DNA of 46,227 nt from Taibaiella soli (GTDB taxonomy: Bacteria > Bacteroidota > Bacteroidia > Chitinophagales > Chitinophagaceae). This document shows, piece by piece, positions 24,817 through 33,634 of the stretch. The stretch is taken from positions 1 through 46,227 of the forward strand of contig NZ_QKTW01000012.1 of the NCBI RefSeq assembly GCF_003236175.1, read 5' to 3'. The notes under the pieces were generated by a model. It saw only the letters and a program-made list of their open reading frames with translations, had not been told where the DNA came from and made no database searches. Position 1 is the first letter of the stretch. The number at the start of each line of letters is the position of its first letter. Made by a program: the position numbers and the translations under genes.

Positions 24817-25866
24817 ATGATCAGGAAAAATACCTTCACCCGTGCTAGTTTGATCGCCGCATTGGCATTGACTGTACAGACTGTACAAGCGCAGGACATA
24901 CACTTTACGCAGTTTAATGCAGCTCCGCTGACGGTCAATCCTGCTTTTACAGGTAATTTCGATGGCCAGTGGCGTGCTGCAGCTATCTATCGCAACCAGT
25001 GGGCAAGTGTTACCACTCCGTTTGTTACGTACGGTGCATCATTTGATATGCCGGTTATTCATGATCTTACTGTTGACGATTATCTGGCAGTAGGTGCACA
25101 ATTATTTAATGATAAAGCCGGCGATGGTAACCTGTCTAACTTTACAGGTCTCGTTTCCGTAGCTTATCACAAATTCCTCGGTGGCGGTCGTGATAATCCG
25201 AACAAAGCGCTCTCCGTGGGTTTTCAGGGTGGTTATACTAACAAAAGCATTGACGTAAGCAAACTGTACTTCGGTGATGAATTCCAGAACGGACAATTCA
25301 ACCCGGGTATCGGCAACGAAATGCTCAATACAAAAGTTAACTACTTTACTGTGAATGCAGGTATCAGCTGGTCACATGCTACAAGCGATGTGTTTAGCTA
25401 TACCGTTGGTGTAGGTGCAAACAACCTGAACCAACCACAGGAATCTTTCGAAAAGAAACAAAACAGTGAAGTAGGTCTGGGAATCCGTTATACGGGCCAG
25501 GCAGGTGCTATCTGGTATCTGAATGAAAAATTCAGTCTCCGTCCGGCATTATTGTATCAAACTCAGGCTACAGCCAACGAATTCATCGCTGGTAACGAAT
25601 TCAACATGATCGTGGGTAACCCTGAATTCCGCAACTTCGCTACAAACGTATTTGTAGGCGGCTGGTACCGTACAGGTGATGCTGTAATGGTTACTGCCGG
25701 TGTTGAATTTAAACAGCTCCGTATCGGCGTAAGCTACGATTACAATACTTCTGCACTTAAAACAGCTTCAAACGGCAACGGTGGTTTCGAGATCTCTCTG
25801 CGTTATATTGCGCCAAGTCCGCTTGACTTCGCAAGAAAACTGATTTATCCGTGCGCTCGTTTCTAA
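24817..25866 (+). CDS. PorP/SprF family outer-membrane protein
   Basis: 349 residues with a signal peptide (SLIAALALTVQTVQA-Q) and the family start QDIHFTQFNAAPLTVNPAFT. The rest alternates short beta strands and turns, fitting a 14-strand outer-membrane barrel, and ends in F. PorP/SprF proteins attach partner adhesins with type B C-termini to the cell surface; the partner is most likely the preceding gene, 18 bp upstream. A terminator-like hairpin follows. Confidence 0.92.
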   Translation: MIRKNTFTRASLIAALALTVQTVQAQDIHFTQFNAAPLTVNPAFTGNFDGQWRAAAIYRNQWASVTTPFVTYGASFDMPVIHDLTVDDYLAVGAQLFNDKAGDGNLSNFTGLVSVAYHKFLGGGRDNPNKALSVGFQGGYTNKSIDVSKLYFGDEFQNGQFNPGIGNEMLNTKVNYFTVNAGISWSHATSDVFSYTVGVGANNLNQPQESFEKKQNSEVGLGIRYTGQAGAIWYLNEKFSLRPALLYQTQATANEFIAGNEFNMIVGNPEFRNFATNVFVGGWYRTGDAVMVTAGVEFKQLRIGVSYDYNTSALKTASNGNGGFEISLRYIAPSPLDFARKLIYPCARF

Positions 25867-25888
25867 TCTTTTAGGAAAAATTTATTTT

Positions 25889-25928
25889 GAAAGGGCAAAA
25901 AAAAATTTTATAGCCCTTTCTTTTTTTT
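25889..25928 (+). terminator. Hairpin after porP, possibly a partial terminator
   Basis: GAAAGGGC (25889-25896) pairs with GCCCTTTC (25913-25920) around a long A/T loop, then eight T. It separates the PorP gene from the OmpA gene 43 bp downstream, so it could either end transcription or lower the expression of the OmpA gene. Confidence 0.72.
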
Positions 25929-25971
25929 AAACCAATTTATACTTTTATACCGATTAACAACGCTCACGCAC

Positions 25972-28179
25972 ATGACAAAAAAATGGCTGCTCCTTACACT
26001 GGCAACGACGTGCCTCGTTTCCACAGTAGTACACTTTGATGCTAATGCTCAGCAGCAAAATAAAGAGAAGTATAGAAACAAGGCTAACGATCCGGTAGCA
26101 AAACTTCCATACTATAAGAAACTGCGCTGGGCCGATGGGCTTTTCCGCGCTGGTAGTTACTTCAATGCTGCGGAATATTATCAACAACTGTTACAGGAAC
26201 AAGAACGCAACCCGTACCTGACCTACCAACTGGCTGAATGTTACTGGTTCACTCGTGACTATGTTCCTTCTGCGAAATATTATCATGATGCGTATGCACT
26301 TGCTCCGAAAATTTATCCTGAGGCTGAATTTAAGGAAGCAATGATGCTGAAAATGCAAGGTCAGTATGACGCATCTATTGCTACGTTCAACAAATTCATT
26401 GCAGACAATCCAAAAACTTTCAAAAAACTCAAAAAACGCGCTCTGCGTGAGATTGAAGGTTGTAACATGGCAATGAACTCTGTTAAAGATCCGGTTCCTG
26501 CAAACGTAGTGAACGCTGGTCCTAACGTGAATAGTGCATATACAGAATCTGCTCCTTACCCATTGGGTGATACAGCACTCTTGTTCTCTACCATGAACCA
26601 AAACGCAGTGGTAGAATACGACAAGAAAAAACGTGACGAATACATGTCTCGTTTCATGGTATCGCACAAACAATACCGCGTTGCTCAGGTTGACTCTTTC
26701 CAATGGCCAATCAAATTCCAGGACGGACAGTTCAACAATCCTAAAGTACACGTAGGTAATGGTGCGTATAGCCCCGGCGGCGACCGCTTCTATTTTACGC
26801 GTTGCGCAGAAGGCGATTCAATGTCTGTAACCTGTAAGATCTACGTCTCTAAATTTGAGAAAGCAAAATGGAGCGATCCGGAAATGCTGGGCGAAGGTAT
26901 CAATGAAGAAGGTTCCAATACACAACCATATGTAGCTAAAGTGGGTAAGAAAGAAGTACTGTTCTTCTCTTCTAACCGTAAGCTGCAAAGCCGCGGTGGT
27001 TATGATATCTGGTATTCAGTTATCGATCCGCGCAATGGTGCTTACCGTCGTCCGCAAAATGCCGGTAAACAAATCAATACTGACGGTGATGAAATCACTC
27101 CATACTACGATAGCCGCGTAAACAAACTGTACTTCGCGTCTAACGGCTGGGTAACAATGGGTGGTTTTGATATCTTCTCTGCTGATGGCGGTCCTTCACG
27201 TTATACAAACCTGTCTAACTTAGGTTATCCGATCAACACATCTGCAGATGAACTGTACTATATTAAAGATCCGGTAGGTAAACCAGATGCGTACGTAGTT
27301 TCTAACCGTATCGGTTCTATCGCGCTGAAAAATCCAACTTGTTGTGATGATATCTGGCGCATCCAGTACGAGCCACGTCTGCTCGCTATGGGTAAAGTGA
27401 TCAACCGCGCTACCAACAAACCAGTAAATGAAGTAGTGGTGAAAATGGTAGACGAACAAGGCAATCAGAAAACCTACAATTCTACTGACGGTAACTTTGC
27501 ATTCAACGCTACACGTGGCCACTCTTATGTACTGACTGGTGACAAAGCTCACTACACTACAACGCGTGCTACTGTAAATACAATGGATGTAAAACGCACT
27601 GATCCGGATGATACAGTAATGTTGACGATCTACATGGATACAATCGGTATCGATCCTAACTTCCGTGTGAGCAACATCTACTACGATTTCAACAAAGCTT
27701 CATTGCGTGCTGAATCTGTAGCATCTCTCGATTCACTGGTTTCTTTCATGAAAGACAACTCGTCTCTGAGTGTTGAAATCTACGCATTCGCGGATTCTAA
27801 GGGTACTGATGCATACAACAAAGAACTGTCTCAGCGTCGTTCTCAGTCTGTACTGGAATATCTGGAAAAAAATGGTATCGCTTCAAACCGTATGATCGCA
27901 AAAGGTTTCGGTGAGAAAATGCCAGCTGCTCCAAATACTGTAAACGGTAAAGACAATCCATCAGGACGTCAGGCAAACCGCCGTACGGTACTGCGCATTG
28001 TTCAGGAAGATCCTAACCGTCGTGTAATCTTCAACAGTAGCAAACCTGGTACACTGGGTGAACAAGAGAAAAATCTCTCCATCAACCAAGATGCTAACGA
28101 AGACGAAACAGAGCAACCAGATAGCGAGTCTGATATGGGCAAACCTGGTAGCCGCGTAAACAAAGAAAAAAATCCATAG
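25972..28179 (+). CDS. OmpA-family protein with TPR, beta-propeller and carboxypeptidase-regulatory-like domains (PorE-like)
   Basis: 735 residues. Signal peptide ending ANAQ, without a lipobox cysteine. TPR-like helices at about 50-165 (AAEYYQQLLQ, LAECYWFTRDYVPSAKYY). A WD40/PD40-type propeller at about 190-455 (YSPGGDRFYFTR, LFFSSNRKLQSRGGYDIW, KLYFASNGWVTMGGFDIF). A CarboxypepD-regulatory-like domain (GKVINRATNKPVNEVVVKM). An OmpA peptidoglycan-binding domain (YYDFNKASLR, SQRRSQSVLEYL). The same domain order defines PorE of P. gingivalis, which links T9SS to the cell wall; PorE is a lipoprotein, this protein is not. The acidic tail is low complexity. Confidence 0.92.
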   Translation: MTKKWLLLTLATTCLVSTVVHFDANAQQQNKEKYRNKANDPVAKLPYYKKLRWADGLFRAGSYFNAAEYYQQLLQEQERNPYLTYQLAECYWFTRDYVPSAKYYHDAYALAPKIYPEAEFKEAMMLKMQGQYDASIATFNKFIADNPKTFKKLKKRALREIEGCNMAMNSVKDPVPANVVNAGPNVNSAYTESAPYPLGDTALLFSTMNQNAVVEYDKKKRDEYMSRFMVSHKQYRVAQVDSFQWPIKFQDGQFNNPKVHVGNGAYSPGGDRFYFTRCAEGDSMSVTCKIYVSKFEKAKWSDPEMLGEGINEEGSNTQPYVAKVGKKEVLFFSSNRKLQSRGGYDIWYSVIDPRNGAYRRPQNAGKQINTDGDEITPYYDSRVNKLYFASNGWVTMGGFDIFSADGGPSRYTNLSNLGYPINTSADELYYIKDPVGKPDAYVVSNRIGSIALKNPTCCDDIWRIQYEPRLLAMGKVINRATNKPVNEVVVKMVDEQGNQKTYNSTDGNFAFNATRGHSYVLTGDKAHYTTTRATVNTMDVKRTDPDDTVMLTIYMDTIGIDPNFRVSNIYYDFNKASLRAESVASLDSLVSFMKDNSSLSVEIYAFADSKGTDAYNKELSQRRSQSVLEYLEKNGIASNRMIAKGFGEKMPAAPNTVNGKDNPSGRQANRRTVLRIVQEDPNRRVIFNSSKPGTLGEQEKNLSINQDANEDETEQPDSESDMGKPGSRVNKEKNP

Positions 28180-28205
28180 GTAATACACTACCTCGGTAAA
28201 TATTG

Positions 28206-28243
28206 AAAAGGTCGTCTCGCGAGAGACGACCTTTTGTTTTTTT
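28206..28243 (+). terminator. Terminator after the OmpA-family gene
   Basis: AAAAGGTCGTCTC pairs exactly with GAGACGACCTTTT around GCGA, followed by a T-run. The spacer to prmA also holds a CAGACTT/AAGTCTG hairpin near 28304-28325 and an ATCAGCCATCAGCC word near 28373. Confidence 0.9.
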
Positions 28244-28412
28244 ATGTAATGGAAGTATTGCCGTATCCCTTCGATTTTGCTCTGGCTGATATTCATTTCA
28301 TCAGACTTCACATGACAAGTCTGAGCATTTATATTTTACGTTTGATTATTCACTAATCACAACGCACAAAAATCAGCCATCAGCCATTAGAACAACGTAC
28401 TTTTACCGCCTC

Positions 28413-29231
28413 ATGCAATACATACAATTTTCCATTTCCGTAAGCGACGCGCAGCTGCGCGAATTATTGATCGCACAACTTGCTGAACAAAATTTTGAGG
28501 CATTTGAAGAAACTGATAACGAACTGCTGGCCTATATTCAGGAAGAACAGCTGGATCGCGCCGCGTTTGAACAGCTTTTAGCAGATAGTAATCAACCTGC
28601 TTTTACAGAAACGGTGATAAAACAGCAGAATTGGAATGCACAGTGGGAAGAAAGCTTTCAGCCGGTTATTGTTCCGGGTATCTGTACCGTGAGAGCCACT
28701 TTCCACGATATTAAGGTAGATACCCCGCATGAGATTGTCATCACACCCAAAATGTCCTTTGGTACCGGTCATCATTCCACTACACAGTTGATGATGCAAG
28801 AGATGGCAGAGATCGATTTTAAAGGAAAATCTGTGTTTGATTTTGGTTCAGGTACCGGAATTCTTGCTATTCTGGCGGAACAAATGGGGGCTTCCGAAGT
28901 CATTGGAATCGACAATGATGAGTGGTCTTACGAGAACGCAATTGAAAATGCGGAGCAGAATAAATGTAAAAATGTTAAAATTATGTTGGGGACGATCGAT
29001 CTGGTAGGGGGAACGCAGTTCGATGTAATATTGGCAAATATTAACAGGCATATCTTGTTGCAATACATGTCTGATATGTTTGCTGGTTTAGTTGAAAATG
29101 GAAAAATATTGATGAGTGGCCTGTTGACAGACGATTTCGATATTATAAATGAATCCGCTATCCAGGTTGGTTTTAAGTTATTGGGCAAGCATGAGTTAAA
29201 TAATTGGATTGTTTTATTATATCAGAAATAG
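28413..29231 (+). CDS. prmA: Ribosomal protein L11 methyltransferase
   Basis: 272 residues. It trimethylates ribosomal protein L11. The N-terminal part (1-85) is the substrate-recruiting domain; the methyltransferase domain has FGTGHHSTT (116-124) and the SAM motif FDFGSGTGILAI (142-153), with IGIDND (164-169) following. A TACTTTTA box at 28398-28405, eight bases before the ATG, could be its -7 element. Confidence 0.93.
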   Translation: MQYIQFSISVSDAQLRELLIAQLAEQNFEAFEETDNELLAYIQEEQLDRAAFEQLLADSNQPAFTETVIKQQNWNAQWEESFQPVIVPGICTVRATFHDIKVDTPHEIVITPKMSFGTGHHSTTQLMMQEMAEIDFKGKSVFDFGSGTGILAILAEQMGASEVIGIDNDEWSYENAIENAEQNKCKNVKIMLGTIDLVGGTQFDVILANINRHILLQYMSDMFAGLVENGKILMSGLLTDDFDIINESAIQVGFKLLGKHELNNWIVLLYQK

Positions 29232-29345
29232 TCCTTTAAATTATAATTAGTCAATTTTTTAGAACTGTTAAAGGGTGGGCCGGGGTTATGATTTCTGGAT
29301 ATAAACGTTAAATTTGTAGTTTACCAAATAAAGAAAAGTTATAGC

Positions 29346-30002
29346 ATGATAGTAGCCATTCTTATTGTACTTGCTTATCTGATCGGTTCTATACCGACTG
29401 CGGTGTGGGTCAGCAAAAGCGTGTACGGTATTGATATTCGTGAACATGGAAGTGGAAATGCCGGTGCTACCAATACATTCAGAATTTTAGGCTCTAAAGC
29501 CGGTTCTGTCGTAATGATCGGCGATATGCTGAAAGGCTTTTTTGCTGTAAAACTCGCGTTGCTTGCCTGTGTGTTTTCTCACATGCAGGTCTTCAGTGAG
29601 CCATTTGTAAACCTGCAGATTGCACTTGGACTTGTGTCCGTAGTTGGTCATATTTTTCCAATCTGGGCTGATTTCCGCGGTGGTAAAGGGATTGCCACCT
29701 TATTTGGAATGATTCTCTCTATTCAACCTTTGGTAGCTGTAAGTCTGATTGGTGTATTCCTGATTATGCTGTTTTTGACACGTTATGTGTCGCTGAGCTC
29801 TATCAGTGCCAGTGTTGCGTTTCCGGTACTGATCGTTTTCATCTTTCGTGCACCGGAACTGAGTTATAAATTATTTGCAATTGCTACTGCTTGTCTGGTA
29901 GTATTGACACATCACAAAAATATTGGTCGACTGTTGCATGGCAATGAAAGTAAGGTGCCATTGTTCCGTAAACGTCGCATGCGTCGAAACGGAGAAGACT
30001 AG
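29346..30002 (+). CDS. plsY: Acyl-phosphate:glycerol-3-phosphate acyltransferase
   Basis: 218 residues, an integral membrane enzyme that adds the first acyl chain to glycerol-3-phosphate in phospholipid synthesis. The three conserved motifs are visible: GSGNAGATN (35-43), GHIFPIWADFRGGKG (101-115) and the later GNESK region (about 199-203). About seven hydrophobic segments. The basic C-terminal tail (FRKRRMRRNGED) is typical. A terminator follows. Confidence 0.95.
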   Translation: MIVAILIVLAYLIGSIPTAVWVSKSVYGIDIREHGSGNAGATNTFRILGSKAGSVVMIGDMLKGFFAVKLALLACVFSHMQVFSEPFVNLQIALGLVSVVGHIFPIWADFRGGKGIATLFGMILSIQPLVAVSLIGVFLIMLFLTRYVSLSSISASVAFPVLIVFIFRAPELSYKLFAIATACLVVLTHHKNIGRLLHGNESKVPLFRKRRMRRNGED

Positions 30003-30023
30003 TCGCTACAGATAAAGTGTTTG

Positions 30024-30055
30024 AAAAGGTTGTATCATTTGATGCAACCTTTTTT
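30024..30055 (+). terminator. plsY terminator
   Basis: AAAAGGTTGTATC pairs with GATGCAACCTTTT around ATTT with one G-T pair, followed by T. Confidence 0.85.
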
Positions 30056-30129
30056 GTTTAAAGTCTGTTTTTTAAATCGTGGACTACCATATCTGTAATC
30101 TGCTACCAGGGCCAATCTTAAGACCGGCC

Positions 30130-30226
30130 AAAATAGTACGTACTATTTTCCCAATTCGTCCGTACTATTTACCCGACTTGTCCGTACTATTTACTTAACT
30201 CGTCCGTACTTTTTTTGAATTCGTGC
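30130..30226. repeat. Four 22-bp tandem units led by a 20-bp perfect palindrome
   Basis: Units start at 30139, 30161, 30183 and 30205, each beginning CGTACTATTT or CGTACTTTTT and ending in TTGTC, TCGTC or TCGTGC. Base-exact spacing of 22 with sequence drift between units. The first unit overlaps the perfect palindrome AAAATAGTAC/GTACTATTTT (30130-30149). No protein-coding reading is evident. The rest of the 382-bp plsY/M48 spacer holds nothing I recognise. Confidence 0.82.
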
Positions 30227-30384
30227 TTAGGAATTGGAGCACTCTTCAGTACGTGTTGGTGCAATGCCAATCTGATCTCACGACGGAAGATATACATCCC
30301 ATTTTTCATTCCCTTTTTGATCTCAAAAGGAACACAAACTTGTTTTTTTTATATGGAATGGTTTTTGTTTCTTTATCGAATAAG

Positions 30385-31203
30385 ATGAAAAAAATATATA
30401 CACTACTTTCGATTTCTCTTGTAATTATAATGCTTACAGCCTGTTATAAAAATCCGGTAACGGGTCGTAAATCTATTAATCTGGTGGATGAAAGCACGAT
30501 GAATTCGTTGTCTGCGCAGCAATATGCCACCTTCCTTTCAAGTAATCCCACCGTCTCTGCGACTTCCGGAAATAAAGATGCCGAAATGGTGACCAGAGTG
30601 GGAAACCGGATGGCTGCGGCCATTACAGAATATCTGCGTAGTAAAGGGCAGGAAAATCTGATTAAAAACTATAAGTGGGAATTCAATCTGGTCAATAATA
30701 AAGAAGCAAACGCCTGGTGTATGCCCGGTGGAAAGGTGGTGGTGTATACCGGTATTATGCCGATTGTTCAAAATGAAACATCACTGGCTGTAGTAATGGG
30801 ACATGAAATTGCGCATGCAATTGCAAGGCATGGCGATGAACGCATGAGCCAGGAACTGATGGTAGAAGCAGGTGGCACTGCGTTGTCGGTAGCGATGGCG
30901 AGCCAGCCGGGTACTACACAAAGTATATTTAATCAGGTGTATGGTGTCGGCGGGCAATTAGGAACGTTGGCATACTCGCGCAAGCATGAAAGTGAGGCTG
31001 ATCATATGGGGCTTATTTTCATGGCTATTGCCGGATATAATCCTTCAGAAGCTGTTGGATTCTGGCAGAGAATGGCAACCGCGGCGAGTAGTTCACAGAA
31101 ACCACCGGCATTTCTAAGCACCCATCCCAGCGATCAGCAGCGTATTCAGCAGATTCAACAATGGCTGCCCGAAGCAATGAAGTATTATAAGCCGCAAAAG
31201 TAA
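30385..31203 (+). CDS. M48-family metallopeptidase, lipoprotein
   Basis: 272 residues starting MKKIYTLLSISLVIIMLTAC; LTAC is a lipobox with C20, so the mature protein is probably lipid-anchored in the periplasm or outer membrane. The zinc motif HEIAH is at 140-144 and the third ligand region HESEAD at 201-206. M48 peptidases of this type (BepA/LoiP-like) degrade misfolded outer-membrane proteins. An earlier in-frame start at 30223 would bury the signal sequence and is rejected. Its stop codon is followed at once by the next gene's start. Confidence 0.92.
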   Translation: MKKIYTLLSISLVIIMLTACYKNPVTGRKSINLVDESTMNSLSAQQYATFLSSNPTVSATSGNKDAEMVTRVGNRMAAAITEYLRSKGQENLIKNYKWEFNLVNNKEANAWCMPGGKVVVYTGIMPIVQNETSLAVVMGHEIAHAIARHGDERMSQELMVEAGGTALSVAMASQPGTTQSIFNQVYGVGGQLGTLAYSRKHESEADHMGLIFMAIAGYNPSEAVGFWQRMATAASSSQKPPAFLSTHPSDQQRIQQIQQWLPEAMKYYKPQK

Positions 31204-31866
31204 ATGGACGCCACATCAAAACCCACCATGTTTCAGAAGCTGCTCAGCTATGTCTACCCGGTACGTGTAGAATCGCGTTCGAGTGAGATAAATCCTGTGT
31301 TGGATTTATTTATGTACCGTGGTCAGTGGCAGCTGGCCACTTCAGATGCGTTGTATTCTGATGGCGATCGTTACCGTCCGTTAGTAGTTGCTTTCAAAAA
31401 AATGAAACGTCATTTACCGGAGGTGAAAACAGTATTGGTATTAGGAACTGGGTTAGGCAGTGCTGCGCGCATTTTACACAAAGTCGGTAACCGCGCGCTG
31501 ACTACATTGGTAGATATTGATGAAGAAGTTTTGCAATGGGCGCTGGAATTGATGCCTGAGGAAATTGCCTGCCATTCAAGACCCGTTTGCAGTGACGCAG
31601 TTTCATTTCTTGAGGAAAATAAGGAAGTGTACGATCTGCTGATCGTAGATATTTTTATCAGCAGAGTGGTGCCTGATTTTGTTATAACAGAAATATTCTT
31701 AAAAAAATGCCGCCAGCGAATCAACACAGGCGGCCATTTTATCATGAATTATATTGTCAATGATGAGCGTGAATGGGATACTTTGCAGGGAAGACTAATG
31801 AATATTTTTCCTGATCCGGAAGTAATCCTTAATGGCATCAACCGCATTGTCGTTGCTCATTTCTGA
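31204..31866 (+). CDS. Spermidine-synthase-like SAM-dependent methyltransferase fold protein
   Basis: 220 residues. The nucleotide-binding loop LVLGTGLGS is at 78-86, followed by the acidic strand TLVDIDEEVLQ (about 104-114) and the DLLIVDIF strand. It resembles spermidine synthases but lacks an N-terminal aminopropyltransferase barrel, so the donor may be SAM and the role is unknown. The start directly abuts the M48 stop codon, so both are translated from one mRNA. Confidence 0.75.
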   Translation: MDATSKPTMFQKLLSYVYPVRVESRSSEINPVLDLFMYRGQWQLATSDALYSDGDRYRPLVVAFKKMKRHLPEVKTVLVLGTGLGSAARILHKVGNRALTTLVDIDEEVLQWALELMPEEIACHSRPVCSDAVSFLEENKEVYDLLIVDIFISRVVPDFVITEIFLKKCRQRINTGGHFIMNYIVNDEREWDTLQGRLMNIFPDPEVILNGINRIVVAHF

Positions 31867-31872
31867 GTTTAC

Positions 31873-32829
31873 TTACAGTTTTGCCGATTGTATTCTCAGC
31901 ACTTTACGATTGTTTTTCTGCACGCGCATTTTTTCCGGAACAAGCTTTAAGATCTCGTCCATCAGGCTTTGCAGCAGCGTCAGCTTCACAAAATGATCGT
32001 TTGTTACCAGGGCAATTTCACGTACCGGTTCCGGTGTTTCGAAATAGCGAACGTGTTCTATCTGGTCGTCCGTAAATTCGATTGTAGCCAGTTCAGGCAA
32101 AATAGTCATGCCTTTATTTTTATCCACCATTTTGCGCAACGTTTCTACATTGCTGGATTCATAACGGAACGGACGCTCGGCCTGTAATTTCTGGATTTGC
32201 TCGCTGCAGAGATTAATGATCTGATTGCGCATGCAGTGTCCTTCGTTCAGTAACCAGATACGGTCCAGTGCAATATCCTGCGGTGTAATCAGACGTTTTT
32301 TCAGCGCTTTTTCATCATCGGCAAAATATGCTACGAACGGTTCGTAAAACAATGGATATTCCTTGATGCCACTTTCTTCTAAAGGTGTGCTTACGAGCGC
32401 GGCATCAATTTCATTTTTGCGGAGTGCGGCAATAATCTGATGCGTCTCCATTTCGGTAATCTGGAGTTTTACATCAGGATAGTTGGGAACATAATGTTCC
32501 ATCAGTCCAGGTAAAATATAAGGCGCAATTGTTGGAATAATGGCAAACTTAAATGTACCGGCCAGTTTATTCTGTTGATTCTGGATCAGTTCGTGGATCT
32601 TTTCGCATTCAGAAAGCACAATACGTGCCTGTTCTACGATTGCTTCGCCCATCGCCGTGATTGCTATCGGATGCTTGTTTCTGTCAAACAGTTTGATGCC
32701 CAGTTCATCTTCCAGTTTCTGGATTTGCATACTGAGCGTCGGTTGCGTAACAAAACACTTTTCTGCTGCGGCCACGAAGCTTTTGTAAGTGGCTACAGCA
32801 ACTACATATTCTAATTGTGTAATCGTCAT
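31873..32829 (-). CDS. oxyR: LysR-family peroxide-sensing regulator OxyR
   Basis: 318 residues. N-terminal LysR helix-turn-helix (1-60; FVTQPTLSMQIQKLEDELG). The effector domain has the redox cysteines C199 and C208 in GHCMRNQIINLC, at the same numbers and spacing as E. coli OxyR C199/C208. A peroxide would oxidise them to a disulphide and switch the regulator on. Its targets are not in view; the divergent neighbour at 32983 is a possible one. The stop is 6 bp from the convergent upstream gene. Confidence 0.93.
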   Translation of the reverse strand: MTITQLEYVVAVATYKSFVAAAEKCFVTQPTLSMQIQKLEDELGIKLFDRNKHPIAITAMGEAIVEQARIVLSECEKIHELIQNQQNKLAGTFKFAIIPTIAPYILPGLMEHYVPNYPDVKLQITEMETHQIIAALRKNEIDAALVSTPLEESGIKEYPLFYEPFVAYFADDEKALKKRLITPQDIALDRIWLLNEGHCMRNQIINLCSEQIQKLQAERPFRYESSNVETLRKMVDKNKGMTILPELATIEFTDDQIEHVRYFETPEPVREIALVTNDHFVKLTLLQSLMDEILKLVPEKMRVQKNNRKVLRIQSAKL

Positions 32830-32955
32830 CAGTAATGGTGCGTGTTTAATACAAACCTACTGCATTCTACTGAAATAGACTATCCCTTACAGATGTTTAT
32901 TTTGTTCTATTTGTGGCTGTGAGATTGGCTTAAAACTCATTTGGCCGGGTAAGCG

Positions 32956-32963
32956 TACCTTTG
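32956..32963 (+). promoter_or_regulatory. -7 element of the YdeI-family gene (TACCTTTG)
   Basis: TACCTTTG matches TAnnTTTG and lies 19 bases before the ATG at 32983. A clear -33 element is not seen. Confidence 0.45.
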
Positions 32964-32982
32964 CGTACCTGCACTTAATCTG

Positions 32983-33630
32983 ATGAGCACAACTGCCAAG
33001 TTAAAACTGAATGCTGAAAAGCCTTTCTGGTTGCTGAATGCACCAGAAGGTACCACTTTCATTTTTGAAGACTTCAACTTCAAGACAAAGATTGGTGCCA
33101 AAGATCAGATAACACAGATAGTCGTATTTGTATACAACAGTATTGATCTCGCTGAATATATGAACCGTCTTACAGGCCATCTTGCCGACGATGTGTTGCT
33201 TTGGCTGGCATATCCGAAAAAGAGCAGCAAAATAAAGTCTGATCTGGAGCGAGATAAGTTTATGGAAATGGTGCCTGGATTTGAGCCCGTTTCTCTGGTC
33301 GCTGTGGACGACCAATGGTCGGCAATGCGATTCCGGAAAGAAGGTATGATCAAAAATCCGGTACGCGCAGTGCCAATGGAAGGAAGGCAAACAAAAGGTA
33401 TCGATTATGTGAACCGAACGGCTACATTGCCCGACGATGCGCTCAATGCGATGAAATCACATAGCGGGTTGGCCGCATTTTTCGATACGCTGGCTTTTAC
33501 CCACAAGAAAGAATATGTGGAAGCAATCGAGGATGCAAAAAAGCCTGAAACTCGTCAAAAGCGCATCGATACAATGATTGTAAAGCTATTGGACATGCGC
33601 CGGCAAAAAGAATTAAAAAAGAAAAACTGA
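32983..33630 (+). CDS. YdeI/OmpD-associated family protein
   Basis: 215 residues. The C-terminal third (LAAFFDTLAFTHKKEYVEAI, then KKPETRQKRIDTMIVKLLD) is the YdeI/OmpD-associated domain, linked in enterobacteria to survival against bacteriocins and peptides; its biochemistry is unclear. The N-terminal part (about 1-135) resembles a DUF3052-like fold (DLAEYMNRLTGHLADDVLLW). No signal peptide. The thioesterase gene starts 4 bp downstream, so they form an operon. Divergent from oxyR. Confidence 0.75.
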   Translation: MSTTAKLKLNAEKPFWLLNAPEGTTFIFEDFNFKTKIGAKDQITQIVVFVYNSIDLAEYMNRLTGHLADDVLLWLAYPKKSSKIKSDLERDKFMEMVPGFEPVSLVAVDDQWSAMRFRKEGMIKNPVRAVPMEGRQTKGIDYVNRTATLPDDALNAMKSHSGLAAFFDTLAFTHKKEYVEAIEDAKKPETRQKRIDTMIVKLLDMRRQKELKKKN

Positions 33631-33634
33631 AATA

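Noticed and set aside
30223-30384. 54-codon N-terminal extension of the M48 protein
   Set aside because: It would bury a standard lipoprotein signal peptide that begins at 30385, and part of it covers the 22-bp array.
32870-32930. Possible OxyR operator (ATAG/CTAT elements) upstream of oxyR
   Set aside because: ATAG and CTAT occur, but the spacing does not match the full four-element OxyR site, so I do not list it.
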